A stretch of 64,000 nucleotides of DNA from Gilvibacter sp. SZ-19 (GCF_002163875.1 NZ_CP019333.1:2968864-3032863), one strand, 5' to 3'. Shown: positions 7,994 through 15,948, numbered from the stretch's first letter. A program made the numbers and translations. Notes: generated from the sequence alone by a model not told the origin.

Positions 7994-8158
7994 TTATAAC
8001 GTATTCACAATTATCATTATGTTCTCCAAACTCAGTGCTTCTGAAAATTCAGTTTTCTTTTCATCTGAGCTCTAGTAAAAACCAACCAACGAGCCTAAAC
8101 TTAATAAAGCAAGAAAGACATTTTTCTTAATTAAAGACTTCGCTTTCTGAAATGGCAC
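7994..8158 (-). pseudogene. 54-codon cassette ORF broken by an amber stop, copy 1
   Basis: Same ORF as 8926-9090, but codon 29 is TAG (8072-8074) instead of TTG. Only VPFQKAKSLIKKNVFLALLSLGSLVGFY would be made. The cassette body appears identical to the copy at 9216-9457, so the broken form has itself been duplicated. Either a decayed gene or a true 28-residue peptide ending just after the hydrophobic helix. Confidence 0.45.
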
Positions 8159-8160
8159 CT

Positions 8161-8285
8161 AACGTCCCCGTATAAACGCCGTGCGAACCCTCCGACGCGC
8201 ACTACACGTAGCGTTGTTTCTTTTTTAAATTAAATTTTCTACGCTTCCACCCTTGCCTTGTGAGCGTTGGCTTTTATGCGTTGTT
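8161..8285 (-). repeat. attC-like site R7 (type A)
   Basis: 125 bp with a variant centre (TTCTACGCTTCCACCC). Flanks GGCACCT and GGCTTGTG. Confidence 0.8.
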
Positions 8286-8666
8286 GGCTTGTGTTATAAC
8301 TTGATATCTATAGTAGATCATGAACAGTAAAGCACTTAAAATAGTAAAATGATGAGTCATAAAATTTACGTTCATTCCTGAGTAATTTGGAGCTGTAAAA
8401 AAAACGAACATAAAAAGTAGAATAATATGTGCAGATATCATCACCCAACTTACTTTTTTTGAAAAACGCTTTTTTTGAAAAACCATTCTCAAGTTTTGGA
8501 CACAGTACAATACGAATAAAAATGTCATTAATATGATTAAATAAAGATCCTTTGAACGCCAGTAAGATTCATTGAAACTTTCAAAATATTCACTTAATAC
8601 AAATGCAAGCCCGAAAAGGAAATATAAACTGAAGCAAACTGTGATTATATTATTCAAAATTTTCAT
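8274..8666 (-). CDS. Four-helix membrane protein ending inside attC (cassette gene)
   Basis: 130 aa from an ATG. Four membrane segments at about residues 5-27, 41-62, 73-93 and 105-122; family not recognised. The last residues ...QANNA and the TAA stop are encoded by the conserved end of site R7 (GCCAACAACGCATAA on the minus strand), a direct case of an attC site supplying a stop codon. Sole gene of its cassette. Function unknown. Confidence 0.6.
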   Translation of the reverse strand: MKILNNIITVCFSLYFLFGLAFVLSEYFESFNESYWRSKDLYLIILMTFLFVLYCVQNLRMVFQKKRFSKKVSWVMISAHIILLFMFVFFTAPNYSGMNVNFMTHHFTILSALLFMIYYRYQVITQANNA

Positions 8667-8726
8667 TTACAGTCCTTGTTTATAATCCTGATGTAGGAAC
8701 ATTTACTTTCGTTTATAATGCAAGCC

Positions 8727-8850
8727 AACGTCCCCGTATAAACGCCGTGCGAACCCTCCGACGCGCACTACACGTAACGTTTTATCTTTTTAAATTAAAT
8801 TTTCTTCTCTTCCACCAAGGCCTTGTGAGCGTTGGCGTTTATGCGTTGTT
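8727..8850 (-). repeat. attC-like site R8 (type A)
   Basis: 124 bp. Flanks CAAGCC and AGGTGCTG. Confidence 0.8.
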
Positions 8851-8925
8851 AGGTGCTGTTTCTCTAATATTGATTCTAAAAATTACAAACAAAATGCCTC
8901 ATATAAAAATGGGCGAAAACAGCTC

Positions 8926-9090
8926 TTATAACGTATTCACAATTATCATAATGTCCTCCAAATTCAGCGCTTCTGAAAATTCAGTTTTCTTTTCATCTGA
9001 GCTCAAATAAAAACCAACCAACGAGCCTAAACTTAATAAAGCAAGAAAGACATTTTTCTTAATTAAAGACTTCGCTTTCTGAAATGGCAC
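8926..9090 (-). CDS. 54-aa small membrane protein, intact copy of a triplicated cassette
   Basis: The ORF starts at a GTG that lies in the R' box region of the cassette (GTTAGGTGCC) and runs 54 codons. A basic N-terminus (QKAKSLIKKN) is followed by a hydrophobic helix (VFLALLSLGSLVGFYL) and an acidic tail (SSDEKKTEFSEALNLED). GGGGA in the arm of the adjacent attC lies 6 nt before the GTG and could act as a ribosome binding site. The two sister cassettes carry the same ORF with a TAG at codon 29. Family not recognised; no alternative ATG start fits this frame. Confidence 0.45.
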   Translation of the reverse strand: MPFQKAKSLIKKNVFLALLSLGSLVGFYLSSDEKKTEFSEALNLEDIMIIVNTL

Positions 9091-9092
9091 CT

Positions 9093-9215
9093 AACGTCCC
9101 CGTATAAACGCCGTGCGAACCCTCCGACGCGCACTACACGTAGCGTTGTTTCTTTTTAAATTAAATTTTCTTCTCTTTCACCCTGGCCTTGTGAGCTTGG
9201 CGTTTATGCGTTGTT
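9093..9215 (-). repeat. attC-like site R9 (type A)
   Basis: 123 bp. Flanks GGCACCT and AGGTGCTG. Its right half resembles that of R6 (TTTCACCCT...GAGCTTGGCG), as expected if each duplicate cassette carries its site at its minus-strand 3' end. Confidence 0.8.
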
Positions 9216-9290
9216 AGGTGCTGTTTCTCTAATTCTGATTCTAAAAATTACAAACAAAATGCTTCATATAAAAATGGACAAAAACAGCTC

Positions 9291-9455
9291 TTATAACGTA
9301 TTCACAATTATCATTATGTTCTCCAAACTCAGTGCTTCTGAAAATTCAGTTTTCTTTTCATCTGAGCTCTAGTAAAAACCAACCAACGAGCCTAAACTTA
9401 ATAAAGCAAGAAAGACATTTTTCTTAATTAAAGACTTCGCTTTCTGAAATGGCAC
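9291..9455 (-). pseudogene. 54-codon cassette ORF broken by an amber stop, copy 2
   Basis: Appears identical to 7994-8158, with TAG at codon 29 (9369-9371). See the intact copy at 8926-9090. Confidence 0.45.
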
Positions 9456-9457
9456 CT

Positions 9458-9580
9458 AACGTCCCCGTATAAACGCCGTGCGAACCCTCCGACGCGCGCT
9501 ATACTTTCCGCTGTTTCTTTTTAAATTAAATTTTCTTCTCTTTCACCCTGGCCTTGTGAGCTTGGCGTTTATGCGTTGTT
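9458..9580 (-). repeat. attC-like site R10 (type A)
   Basis: 123 bp. The centre carries the CTATACTTTCCGCTG variant also seen in R15 and, with CTACACTTTCCG, in R13. Flanks GGCACCT and GTGAGTAG. Confidence 0.8.
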
Positions 9581-10032
9581 GTGAGTAGTTTGTCGTATAA
9601 ACTAAGTATTTTCTTGTCGGTCATTCCATACTGATTCGAGGAAATCTTTACACTCTGATTACCGTCTTGTAAATGGAATGATGAAAAAAAGCCTCTCTCT
9701 ATTTCAGACAAACTCACCTCCTCTAAATTTAAATACTTTTTAATGTTATCTCTGAATAATCGATTTTGTATAACTTCAATTTCACTGTTATCAATAACAT
9801 ATATGCTGGATAGGTGCTCTCGTTTAATAAGTAGTGCCGCTCTAATTAAAAAAGCTACTTGAAATATTGCCACAGTTTTCAATACTTCTGCAGGATCAAT
9901 ATTTGACCATGTAATTAAACTTAGCCATAAATTCCATAGAACAGCACCGACTATGTGAATAATAAAATAATTCAGTAGTGTCTTTGGTCTTAAGATGCTT
10001 TTATTTTTAAATATCTTTTTCAAATTACTCAC
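9526..10032 (-). CDS. Membrane-anchored PH-like protein reading through attC (cassette gene)
   Basis: 168 aa. Two membrane helices at about residues 22-42 and 52-68 are followed by a beta-rich domain (IYVIDNSEIEVIQNRLF...) resembling bacterial PH domains. The start is a GTG inside the R' box of the cassette (GTTGTGAGT), 4 nt after a GGGGA in the preceding attC. At the other end the frame runs past the usual ANNA-stop position and continues through half of site R10, adding the tail THKRQAHKARVKEKKI before a TAA in the AT-rich centre. Both ends of the protein are thus set by attC DNA. Function unknown. Confidence 0.6.
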   Translation of the reverse strand: MSNLKKIFKNKSILRPKTLLNYFIIHIVGAVLWNLWLSLITWSNIDPAEVLKTVAIFQVAFLIRAALLIKREHLSSIYVIDNSEIEVIQNRLFRDNIKKYLNLEEVSLSEIERGFFSSFHLQDGNQSVKISSNQYGMTDKKILSLYDKLLTTTHKRQAHKARVKEKKI

Positions 10033-10156
10033 AACGTCCCCGTATAAACGCCGTGCGAACCCTCCGACGCGCGCTACACGTAACGTTTTATCTTTTTAAA
10101 TTAAATTTTCTTCTCTTTCACCCTGGCCTTGTGAGCGTTGGCGTTTATGCGTTGTT
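10033..10156 (-). repeat. attC-like site R11 (type A)
   Basis: 124 bp. Flanks ATTACTCAC and AGGCATAG. Confidence 0.8.
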
Positions 10157-10164
10157 AGGCATAG

Positions 10165-10608
10165 TTAATTTCTATTTATAGTATCCCAAGTGCTTGATTC
10201 CAGCCACTTCTCTTTCCATTCTTTGGGAAAGTCATCACTGTTTCTAACCTCATTAGAAATTCGGATATAATATTTCCGTAACTCGATTGAATCACCCTTT
10301 TTGATAATGATCAAGTTTTCAGCTTTGGGTTTAATAATACTATCACCAACATTTATAAAGCCAATATGATAAGGGACTATTTCAAAAATGCTATCCAAAG
10401 AATTAATCTTTAAATGCGTAGGTGAATCATTTTGTCGATACGAAAATTTTTCAATCACAATGCCTTTAAATTCGGAATTGATATTCTCAATATTTCTATT
10501 TAATGTAGAATTCAACTCTAAATTATGAAACAAGCTTTTTACAACCTTAGGAATTAAAAATAATGAAGCACAAATAATTACAACAATGATGATAGCCTTT
10601 TTGTTCAT
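10165..10608 (-). CDS. Single-pass membrane-anchored protein (cassette gene)
   Basis: 147 aa from an ATG. One N-terminal helix (AIIIVVIICASLFLIPKVV, about residues 4-23), then a soluble, mostly beta extracytoplasmic part (about 45-130) with no recognised family. The cassette ends are perfect inverted repeats (TTAGGCATA...TATGCCTAA), so it is a complete unit. No promoter was recognised within it. Function unknown. Confidence 0.6.
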   Translation of the reverse strand: MNKKAIIIVVIICASLFLIPKVVKSLFHNLELNSTLNRNIENINSEFKGIVIEKFSYRQNDSPTHLKINSLDSIFEIVPYHIGFINVGDSIIKPKAENLIIIKKGDSIELRKYYIRISNEVRNSDDFPKEWKEKWLESSTWDTINRN

Positions 10609-10621
10609 TATAATTATGCCT

Positions 10622-10745
10622 AACGTCCTCGTATAAACGCCGTGCGAACCCTCCGACGCGCGCTACACGTAACGTTTTATCTTTTTAAATTAAATTTTCT
10701 TCTCTTCCACCAAGGCCTTGTGAGCGTTGGCGTTTATGCGCTGTT
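10622..10745 (-). repeat. attC-like site R12 (type A)
   Basis: 124 bp. Left arm AACGTCCTCG, and the end reads GCGCTGTT in place of GCGTTGTT. Flanks TTATGCCT and GTGCATAG. Confidence 0.8.
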
Positions 10746-10754
10746 GTGCATAGT

Positions 10755-11150
10755 TTATGACATATCTAATGCCAATATTGTTTCAGCAATTTTAAATGTT
10801 TCGCCAGTTTCGTGATTCCAGAAATGAATTTCGTCACTCAATATTCCATCTCCACGATGTTTCAGTAAAATTATATTTCCATATGCGTCAGATCCGATTG
10901 CAACTCCATCTTTTGGAAACCCGAACCATTCACGAGCATTTTCAGTTTCAAGCGCAATATGATTACAAGTTCTACTTATTCGTTTTTTATCCGATTTGTC
11001 GAAGAACGGATGTAGTTCAAATGCGAAATCATCTGTGACTAATTCCCCTCCATTTGACTTTAACATCCGACTCTTAAAATCAGGCGGGAATTTGACGGAC
11101 ATCACATTTTCCGTTTCCTCTATGTATATTTCCTCTAATGGAAATGGCAT
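10755..11150 (-). CDS. SMI1/KNR4 (SUKH) family protein (cassette gene)
   Basis: 131 aa. The pattern FPPDFKSRMLKSNGGE..., then GVAIGSDAYGNIILLKHRGDG, then an EIHFWNHETGE strand is that of the SMI1/KNR4 (SUKH-1) fold. Proteins of this superfamily often act as immunity proteins against contact-dependent or polymorphic toxins and bind the toxin domain directly. No toxin gene is adjacent, so it would be an orphan immunity cassette, which is inference. Starts at an ATG; cassette ends TTGTGCATA / TATGCACAA match. Confidence 0.75.
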   Translation of the reverse strand: MPFPLEEIYIEETENVMSVKFPPDFKSRMLKSNGGELVTDDFAFELHPFFDKSDKKRISRTCNHIALETENAREWFGFPKDGVAIGSDAYGNIILLKHRGDGILSDEIHFWNHETGETFKIAETILALDMS

Positions 11151-11176
11151 TTTACTATTTTTCTAAAATTATGCAC

Positions 11177-11300
11177 AACGTCCCCGTATAAACGCCGTGC
11201 GAACCCTCCGACGCGCGCTACACTTTCCGCTGTTTCTTTTTAAATTAAATTTTCTTCTCTTCCTCCAAGGCCTTGTGAGCCTTGGCGTTTATGCGTTGTT
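11177..11300 (-). repeat. attC-like site R13 (type A)
   Basis: 124 bp with the CTACACTTTCCGCTG centre variant. Flanks TTATGCAC and GGCAAATC. Confidence 0.8.
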
Positions 11301-11948
11301 GGCAAATCGTTTAATTTCTTTACTATACCTATAAACTCTATAACCATTCTTTTGATCAAAACCCTCTGGCATGTAGCCTGCCTTCAATATAACATCGGTA
11401 AGTATTGCAATGTTAACTCCAACAGGGTCATTTAACTCATCTGAAAACAATAAGGTCTCCTCCGTATTCTTAAAGTTTTCTTGAACATACTTTATAGCTT
11501 CTTTAAGATTATTTAAAGGCTTTCTATTAATTTTCTCTTCAGGTATTCCGCTTATTCTGCTTTCAAAATCTGTTACCGATATTTTGCCAATTCTAGAAAG
11601 CATCATTGAATAATATGGTTGCAATTTTTCTCCAACATTTGGTTCCTCCAATTTCTTAATCAATATTTCAAAATTTGGATTGTCTTTAAAGTTGTGCAGC
11701 CTTTTTAATGCCGCAAAGCGCACATTCCGGTCGTTGTCAAATAAGGTGGCGTAATAAATCAGATAAAAATAGTTCTGTTCTCCTTGGTCCCCCAACTGAA
11801 TAATATCTCCCAATCGCTCCTTATCAGTTCTACTTACAAATTTCCGGATGGATTCTTTACCGCTGTCAGATATATTTAATCCAGCTTTCTGAAAGTCTAT
11901 TTCAACCCTTCTATTTTTATTGCGAAATATTTTATCAAAAAAACCCAT
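11289..11948 (-). CDS. HEAT-repeat-like protein ending inside attC (cassette gene)
   Basis: 219 aa from an ATG (MGFFDKIFRNKNRR). Cytosolic, with helical segments at about residues 70-125 (DRNVRFAALKRLHNF...) suggesting HEAT-like repeats; no named family. The last residues FANNA and the stop come from site R13, the same arrangement as in the 8274-8666 gene. The short N-terminal MGFFDKIF motif is common in small Bacteroidota proteins and may associate with membrane. Function unknown. Confidence 0.6.
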   Translation of the reverse strand: MGFFDKIFRNKNRRVEIDFQKAGLNISDSGKESIRKFVSRTDKERLGDIIQLGDQGEQNYFYLIYYATLFDNDRNVRFAALKRLHNFKDNPNFEILIKKLEEPNVGEKLQPYYSMMLSRIGKISVTDFESRISGIPEEKINRKPLNNLKEAIKYVQENFKNTEETLLFSDELNDPVGVNIAILTDVILKAGYMPEGFDQKNGYRVYRYSKEIKRFANNA

Positions 11949-11976
11949 TAACTAGTTTGTGTATTAAATGTTTGCC

Positions 11977-12100
11977 AACGTCCCCGTATAAACGCCGTGC
12001 GAACCCTCCGACGCGCGCTACACGTAGCGTTGTCTCTTTTTAAATTAAATTTTCTTCTCTTCCACCACGGCCTTGTGAGCGATGGCGATTATGCGTTGTT
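11977..12100 (-). repeat. attC-like site R14 (type A)
   Basis: 124 bp. The right arm is altered to GATGGCGATTATGCG. Flanks GTTTGCC and AGGCATAG. Confidence 0.8.
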
Positions 12101-12112
12101 AGGCATAGTGAT

Positions 12113-13249
12113 TTAGTCCTTTAATGTCTTTGCAGCTTTAAACAGTCTTTCAATCGACTGTATTGAAAAATCCTTATCCGACTTTAAATCAGCATCATCA
12201 AATTGGTCTAAAGTACTTCCGAAATATTTTTCAGCTAATTTCTCTTTAATATCCTGTTTCTTTTCCTCTGGCAGAAGTTCAATAAATGCCTCTATAGAGG
12301 ACAATTCAAGTTCTAATTTTCTATTAAAATTTTCAAGCTTTCTATGTTTAGAAGACTCTCTCGAAGCATATGTTGCGGGATAAGATAAGGCAGCTGCTGC
12401 AACAATTCGTATTAATGATTTAGTCCAGTCAAATTCACTATCTCCTAAACCAATAATTGCCCAAATTATTAATCCACTTAATCCAGCCATAAATACAATA
12501 GCTATAACTCGCCATAAATTCGCATCCTTTTTGTGGTCGTTTGCTATTTTTTGAAAATTCCCTGTTGCTCCAATATTACCAATCACGTTAACTATTTTTG
12601 AAGCTTCTGATTTTTTTTGCTCCAAATATTTTACCAAATCGTCTGTGCTGGCTTTTATTTCCTTTACCTGTTCATTTAATTTTTCTGTAAAATCACTTCT
12701 GTCATTTTCATATTGCTCCTCAAATGAGCTATTCAGATTGTCAATTTCCTCCTTTTTTTCTTTTAATTTCTCTTCCACAGATTTTAATTCAGTCATCCTA
12801 TCTGTGATTTCATCATTCAAGTTAGATAACTGTGTTTTCAGGTCTTCTAATTCTTTTCTAAACTCGGTGTTTTTTTCTGAAAGGGAATTTTTGAAGTTTA
12901 TTATTTCAGAGCTGAAATTAAACTTACTATCTGTAATAAGTGTGGGTAGATTCTTTATTCGGCTTGATGCAGAAAGAATCGAGTTTTTTGAGTTTTTTAA
13001 ATGTCCAGTATTTTCATTTCCAACATATGTGTTCAATTGTGAAATTGCTGATTCAATTTCGTTTGCTGCATTTGTTAAATCCGCTTCCTGGACTAAAGAA
13101 GGAATTGTGTTGTTTAATCGTTCTTTGATGTAATCTATGGCAGTTTGATAAAAACTTAAATCCTCACTGGTCAAGATTTTTTTCACATCTTTTTCTTTAA
13201 TAGTTTTCTGAAGTAAATCTATTTTTTCAAAAATTATATGCTCTTCCAT
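12113..13249 (-). CDS. Long coiled-coil protein with two membrane helices (cassette gene)
   Basis: 378 aa. Residues about 100-215 form a strong coiled coil (EKNTEFRKELEDLKTQLSNL..., KLKEKKEEIDNLNSSFEEQY). Two membrane helices follow at about 244-268 and 282-298, then a charged helical cytosolic tail. The plan of a long coiled coil before a membrane hairpin recalls proteins that sense or organise at the membrane, but no family was recognised. Largest single-gene cassette after the FG-GAP one. Ends TTAGGCATA / TATGCCTAA are matched. Confidence 0.65.
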   Translation of the reverse strand: MEEHIIFEKIDLLQKTIKEKDVKKILTSEDLSFYQTAIDYIKERLNNTIPSLVQEADLTNAANEIESAISQLNTYVGNENTGHLKNSKNSILSASSRIKNLPTLITDSKFNFSSEIINFKNSLSEKNTEFRKELEDLKTQLSNLNDEITDRMTELKSVEEKLKEKKEEIDNLNSSFEEQYENDRSDFTEKLNEQVKEIKASTDDLVKYLEQKKSEASKIVNVIGNIGATGNFQKIANDHKKDANLWRVIAIVFMAGLSGLIIWAIIGLGDSEFDWTKSLIRIVAAAALSYPATYASRESSKHRKLENFNRKLELELSSIEAFIELLPEEKKQDIKEKLAEKYFGSTLDQFDDADLKSDKDFSIQSIERLFKAAKTLKD

Positions 13250-13273
13250 AGATGTTGTTTTATCATTATGCCT

Positions 13274-13397
13274 AACGTCCTCGTATAAACGCCGTGCGAA
13301 CCCTCCGACGCGCGCTATACTTTCCGCTGTTTCTTTTTAAATTAAATTTTCTTCTCTGCCACCCTAGCCTTGTGAGCGATGGCGATTATGCGTTGTT
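13274..13397 (-). repeat. attC-like site R15 (type A)
   Basis: 124 bp with AACGTCCTCG arm and CTATACTTTCCGCTG centre. Flanks TTATGCCT and GTGGCGTG. Confidence 0.8.
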
Positions 13398-13405
13398 GTG
13401 GCGTG

Positions 13406-13894
13406 TTATTTGTCACGTATAAACAATATAAGTTCTTCTGTATAATCTAAACAATTATCGCAATAACTCAATTCACTTTTATAAAACATAGTCTTTATGT
13501 TTTTCTGCAGACAAAAACTTTTAACAGCTTCTGCAATTCTCAAATTGATTTGTTGTTCCAAATCTTGACGTAGAGCTGCTATTTTTGCCAATGCATTTTT
13601 TCTAAATAAGTTAAGCTTATCCTGCATTCTTGAAAGTGAGTCTTGAATTTTTCTCAATTCTGCGGGTGTATAATCAATATGGGGCCTGTCGGATACACGA
13701 TTTTCAAATTGCTCTAATAATCCTGCCAACGAATCATTATACTTCGTTTCTAGTTCTTTTATTGATCGTTCACTCTGTTCAGAAAGCGGCATAGACAGCT
13801 TTACAAGTTCTAGGTCAAATACACCTGCAGTGTCTTGGGAAAAAATATTCCCGATAATTCCTATTAAAAATGCTAGCACCAACCTTGCTTTCAT
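13406..13894 (-). CDS. Skp/OmpH-like periplasmic chaperone-type protein (cassette gene)
   Basis: 162 aa from the ATG of MKARLVLAFLIGIIGNIFSQ, a clean signal peptide; a longer frame to a TTG at 13906 would add four residues from the R' box and is less likely. The mature protein is helical with heptad-rich stretches (ELETKYNDSLAGLLEQF, KLNLFRKNALAKIAALRQDL) and a beta strand pair, like Skp/OmpH chaperones that hold outer-membrane proteins in the periplasm. Two Cys (YCDNC) near the C-terminus are unusual for Skp and may form a disulphide. Assignment by pattern only. Confidence 0.55.
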   Translation of the reverse strand: MKARLVLAFLIGIIGNIFSQDTAGVFDLELVKLSMPLSEQSERSIKELETKYNDSLAGLLEQFENRVSDRPHIDYTPAELRKIQDSLSRMQDKLNLFRKNALAKIAALRQDLEQQINLRIAEAVKSFCLQKNIKTMFYKSELSYCDNCLDYTEELILFIRDK

Positions 13895-13904
13895 AATGCG
13901 CCAC

Positions 13905-14029
13905 AACGTCCCCGTATAAACGCCGTGCGAACCCTCCGACGCGCGCTACACGTAGTGTTGTTTCTTTTTAAATTAAATTTTCTACTCTACCACCCTAGCC
14001 TTGTGAGCGATGGCGATTATGCGTTGTTG
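13905..14029 (-). repeat. attC-like site R16 (type A)
   Basis: 125 bp. Flanks ATGCGCCAC and GGGTGCAG. Confidence 0.8.
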
Positions 14030-14038
14030 GGTGCAGTT

Positions 14039-14728
14039 TTAATCTATCTTGGACCTCATCTCAGCACATAATTCAAGAAAATTATTAAATGTTTTCAAAT
14101 GTCCTGTGTCTTGTGTTCTTGCGATTAATTCCTCCAAATAGTGTTTTTCAGTAACATCACGAGGATTTTTTTTTGTGTAAGAGATATGTCGTTCTCTTAG
14201 TACTGCCTTTAGGTAGTTGTAGTGAAAATCAGAGGTCGAACCGGCAAAACTTGCCGGCTTATCCATCAATTCTGGATCCTCAGTCGAAACATTATAAAAT
14301 TGAATTGCTTTTACCAAATCAGGATTTGAAGGGTTGCTTTTAAAAACATTTCTATTGCCCAGTAACCATGATTCAATACACTTTTGCTGTACAATAATTC
14401 TAAATTCTATATCATCGTTTAAGGTTAGGTTATTTTCGACAATAAATTCATTTACCTCAAGAACGCGCTCCTCGGCCGTACAATCATCAGCATCTAAACA
14501 AATAATAAAGTAATTGTAGTTGCCAGAATCGTTAACATCTTCGATACTAGCTTTTAAATGCCGATGCAAAAGATGTGGAAAACCGTCACCTGAAAAGATT
14601 TTGTAATTATTTGAAACTACATCTTCGAAAAAATTGACAAATTTGAGATCAGGTATAAGTAAAGAAAGCCATTTAGGATAGACTTTACGTTCAGTTCTTT
14701 TCCCTTCAACTAAGAAATAAGCATTCAT
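14039..14728 (-). CDS. TOPRIM/RloB-like protein of a two-gene defence cassette
   Basis: 229 aa. FLVEGKRTERKVYPKW at 5-20 supplies the TOPRIM glutamate (E8) and IICLDADD at 75-82 the acidic pair (D79, D81). QKCIESWLLGN near residue 135 resembles the conserved F-E-x-W-L-L segment of RloB/DUF4276/DUF4435-type TOPRIM proteins. Such proteins pair with AAA15/OLD-like ATPases in anti-phage systems such as PARIS (AriA ATPase + AriB TOPRIM nuclease), where the ATPase releases the nuclease on sensing phage. It overlaps the upstream ATPase gene by 4 bp (ATGA), so translation is coupled. PARIS-like is my best reading; subtype is open. Confidence 0.6.
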   Translation of the reverse strand: MNAYFLVEGKRTERKVYPKWLSLLIPDLKFVNFFEDVVSNNYKIFSGDGFPHLLHRHLKASIEDVNDSGNYNYFIICLDADDCTAEERVLEVNEFIVENNLTLNDDIEFRIIVQQKCIESWLLGNRNVFKSNPSNPDLVKAIQFYNVSTEDPELMDKPASFAGSTSDFHYNYLKAVLRERHISYTKKNPRDVTEKHYLEELIARTQDTGHLKTFNNFLELCAEMRSKID

Positions 14729-15882
14729 TCTACTTCACTTCCGGTTTGATATTCATCAAGCTGAAGCAACTGCATGAATGCCGAATGCTTCGATTTTCCA
14801 AAATTATACTCACTAAGATCATGAGTCTTAACAATACCAGTAGTGCGTGTAACGAGTTTCCAGCAATCGTATGGAATAGAATCAATAATGTAAGGGTGAT
14901 GACTTGTTAATATGAATTGAAGATTTCTATTTGAATTTAGAATATCATTTGTTATTTCATCAATACAATTTATTCCGAGGCTATTTTCAAATTCATCAAC
15001 TAAATAAATTGTTCCGTCAGAACATAAATATAAATCACTCAACTGTATAAGGGTTCTATACATGCCGGACGAAATCCTATTTTGCGATATCCAATGTTCA
15101 ACTCCCTTCTCTTTTATCTGGACATATGGATAGTCCTTAAGGATATCTGGAATTTCTCCTCTTTCAAAACGTTCTAAAGGAGCAACTTTTACATCTTCAA
15201 CTTGTGGAAAAATATCTATAAATCTTTCCTTTATCAGTTCAAATGTGCTCGGGTCAGCGTTAAAAACAAAATATAACTTTAGATCTGTATCTAAGTCACT
15301 TTCTTGAATTTTACTTAGAGTATCATATTTTTTTGAATACTTACTGGCGTTAAGAAAACTGAATCTAAAGCCACGTGCTGCACTAGCTGAATTCGATTGA
15401 TCACTGTAGCGAATCTTCTTAATTCCCTCATATGCTGGTTTAACTTTGTCCTCTTCTTTTAATAAACTAACTATACTTTGCTGCTGAGATAATTTAATGG
15501 TTGGCTCACCTAAAAATACAATACTTTCATTTTCCCTAGAAACTATTAAATCACCATTCAAATAGAGCTTTTCGTATTGAATCTTCGATTTATTCTTCTT
15601 GTCGTCCTCATCATCGTCATTTATTAAAACTGAAATTCCTTTATTCTCGAATTCACCTTCCCAATTATATACTAAATCATTTATTGTCTTAAAGGTAACT
15701 GACCATTTGACTCCATTCAAGGATTCTCCATCGGCAATAGATTTTAGATTATTAATAGAGTTTAAAATCTGTGTTTTACCAACGCCAGAAGCACCAACTA
15801 GAAGTGTTAGCTTGTTCAGATGTAATTCTTGAAGCTTCCAGTTAAGGGATTTTTCTTCAAAACTGAAATTTGAAATCACCAT
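14725..15882 (-). CDS. AAA15/OLD-type ATPase of a two-gene defence cassette
   Basis: 385 aa. Walker A GASGVGKT at 30-37, an ABC-like signature region (RISSGMYRTL) in the C-terminal half, Walker B IYLVDEFENSLG, and a switch LTSHHPYIIDS. These are the motifs of ABC-ATPase-like AAA15/AAA21 proteins used as sensors in PARIS, Gabija, retron and Septu systems. A central insertion (about residues 85-200) is typical of the group. First gene of the cassette, directly upstream of the TOPRIM partner. The cassette ends TTGGGTGCA / TGCACCCAA match over 9 bp, so the pair moves as one unit. Confidence 0.7.
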   Translation of the reverse strand: MVISNFSFEEKSLNWKLQELHLNKLTLLVGASGVGKTQILNSINNLKSIADGESLNGVKWSVTFKTINDLVYNWEGEFENKGISVLINDDDEDDKKNKSKIQYEKLYLNGDLIVSRENESIVFLGEPTIKLSQQQSIVSLLKEEDKVKPAYEGIKKIRYSDQSNSASAARGFRFSFLNASKYSKKYDTLSKIQESDLDTDLKLYFVFNADPSTFELIKERFIDIFPQVEDVKVAPLERFERGEIPDILKDYPYVQIKEKGVEHWISQNRISSGMYRTLIQLSDLYLCSDGTIYLVDEFENSLGINCIDEITNDILNSNRNLQFILTSHHPYIIDSIPYDCWKLVTRTTGIVKTHDLSEYNFGKSKHSAFMQLLQLDEYQTGSEVE

Positions 15883-15948
15883 GTAATTATATTTTGTCTA
15901 AAAGTACAAAAAATGTATTCGCCTTCTTAAATGTTTAAAATTGCACCC

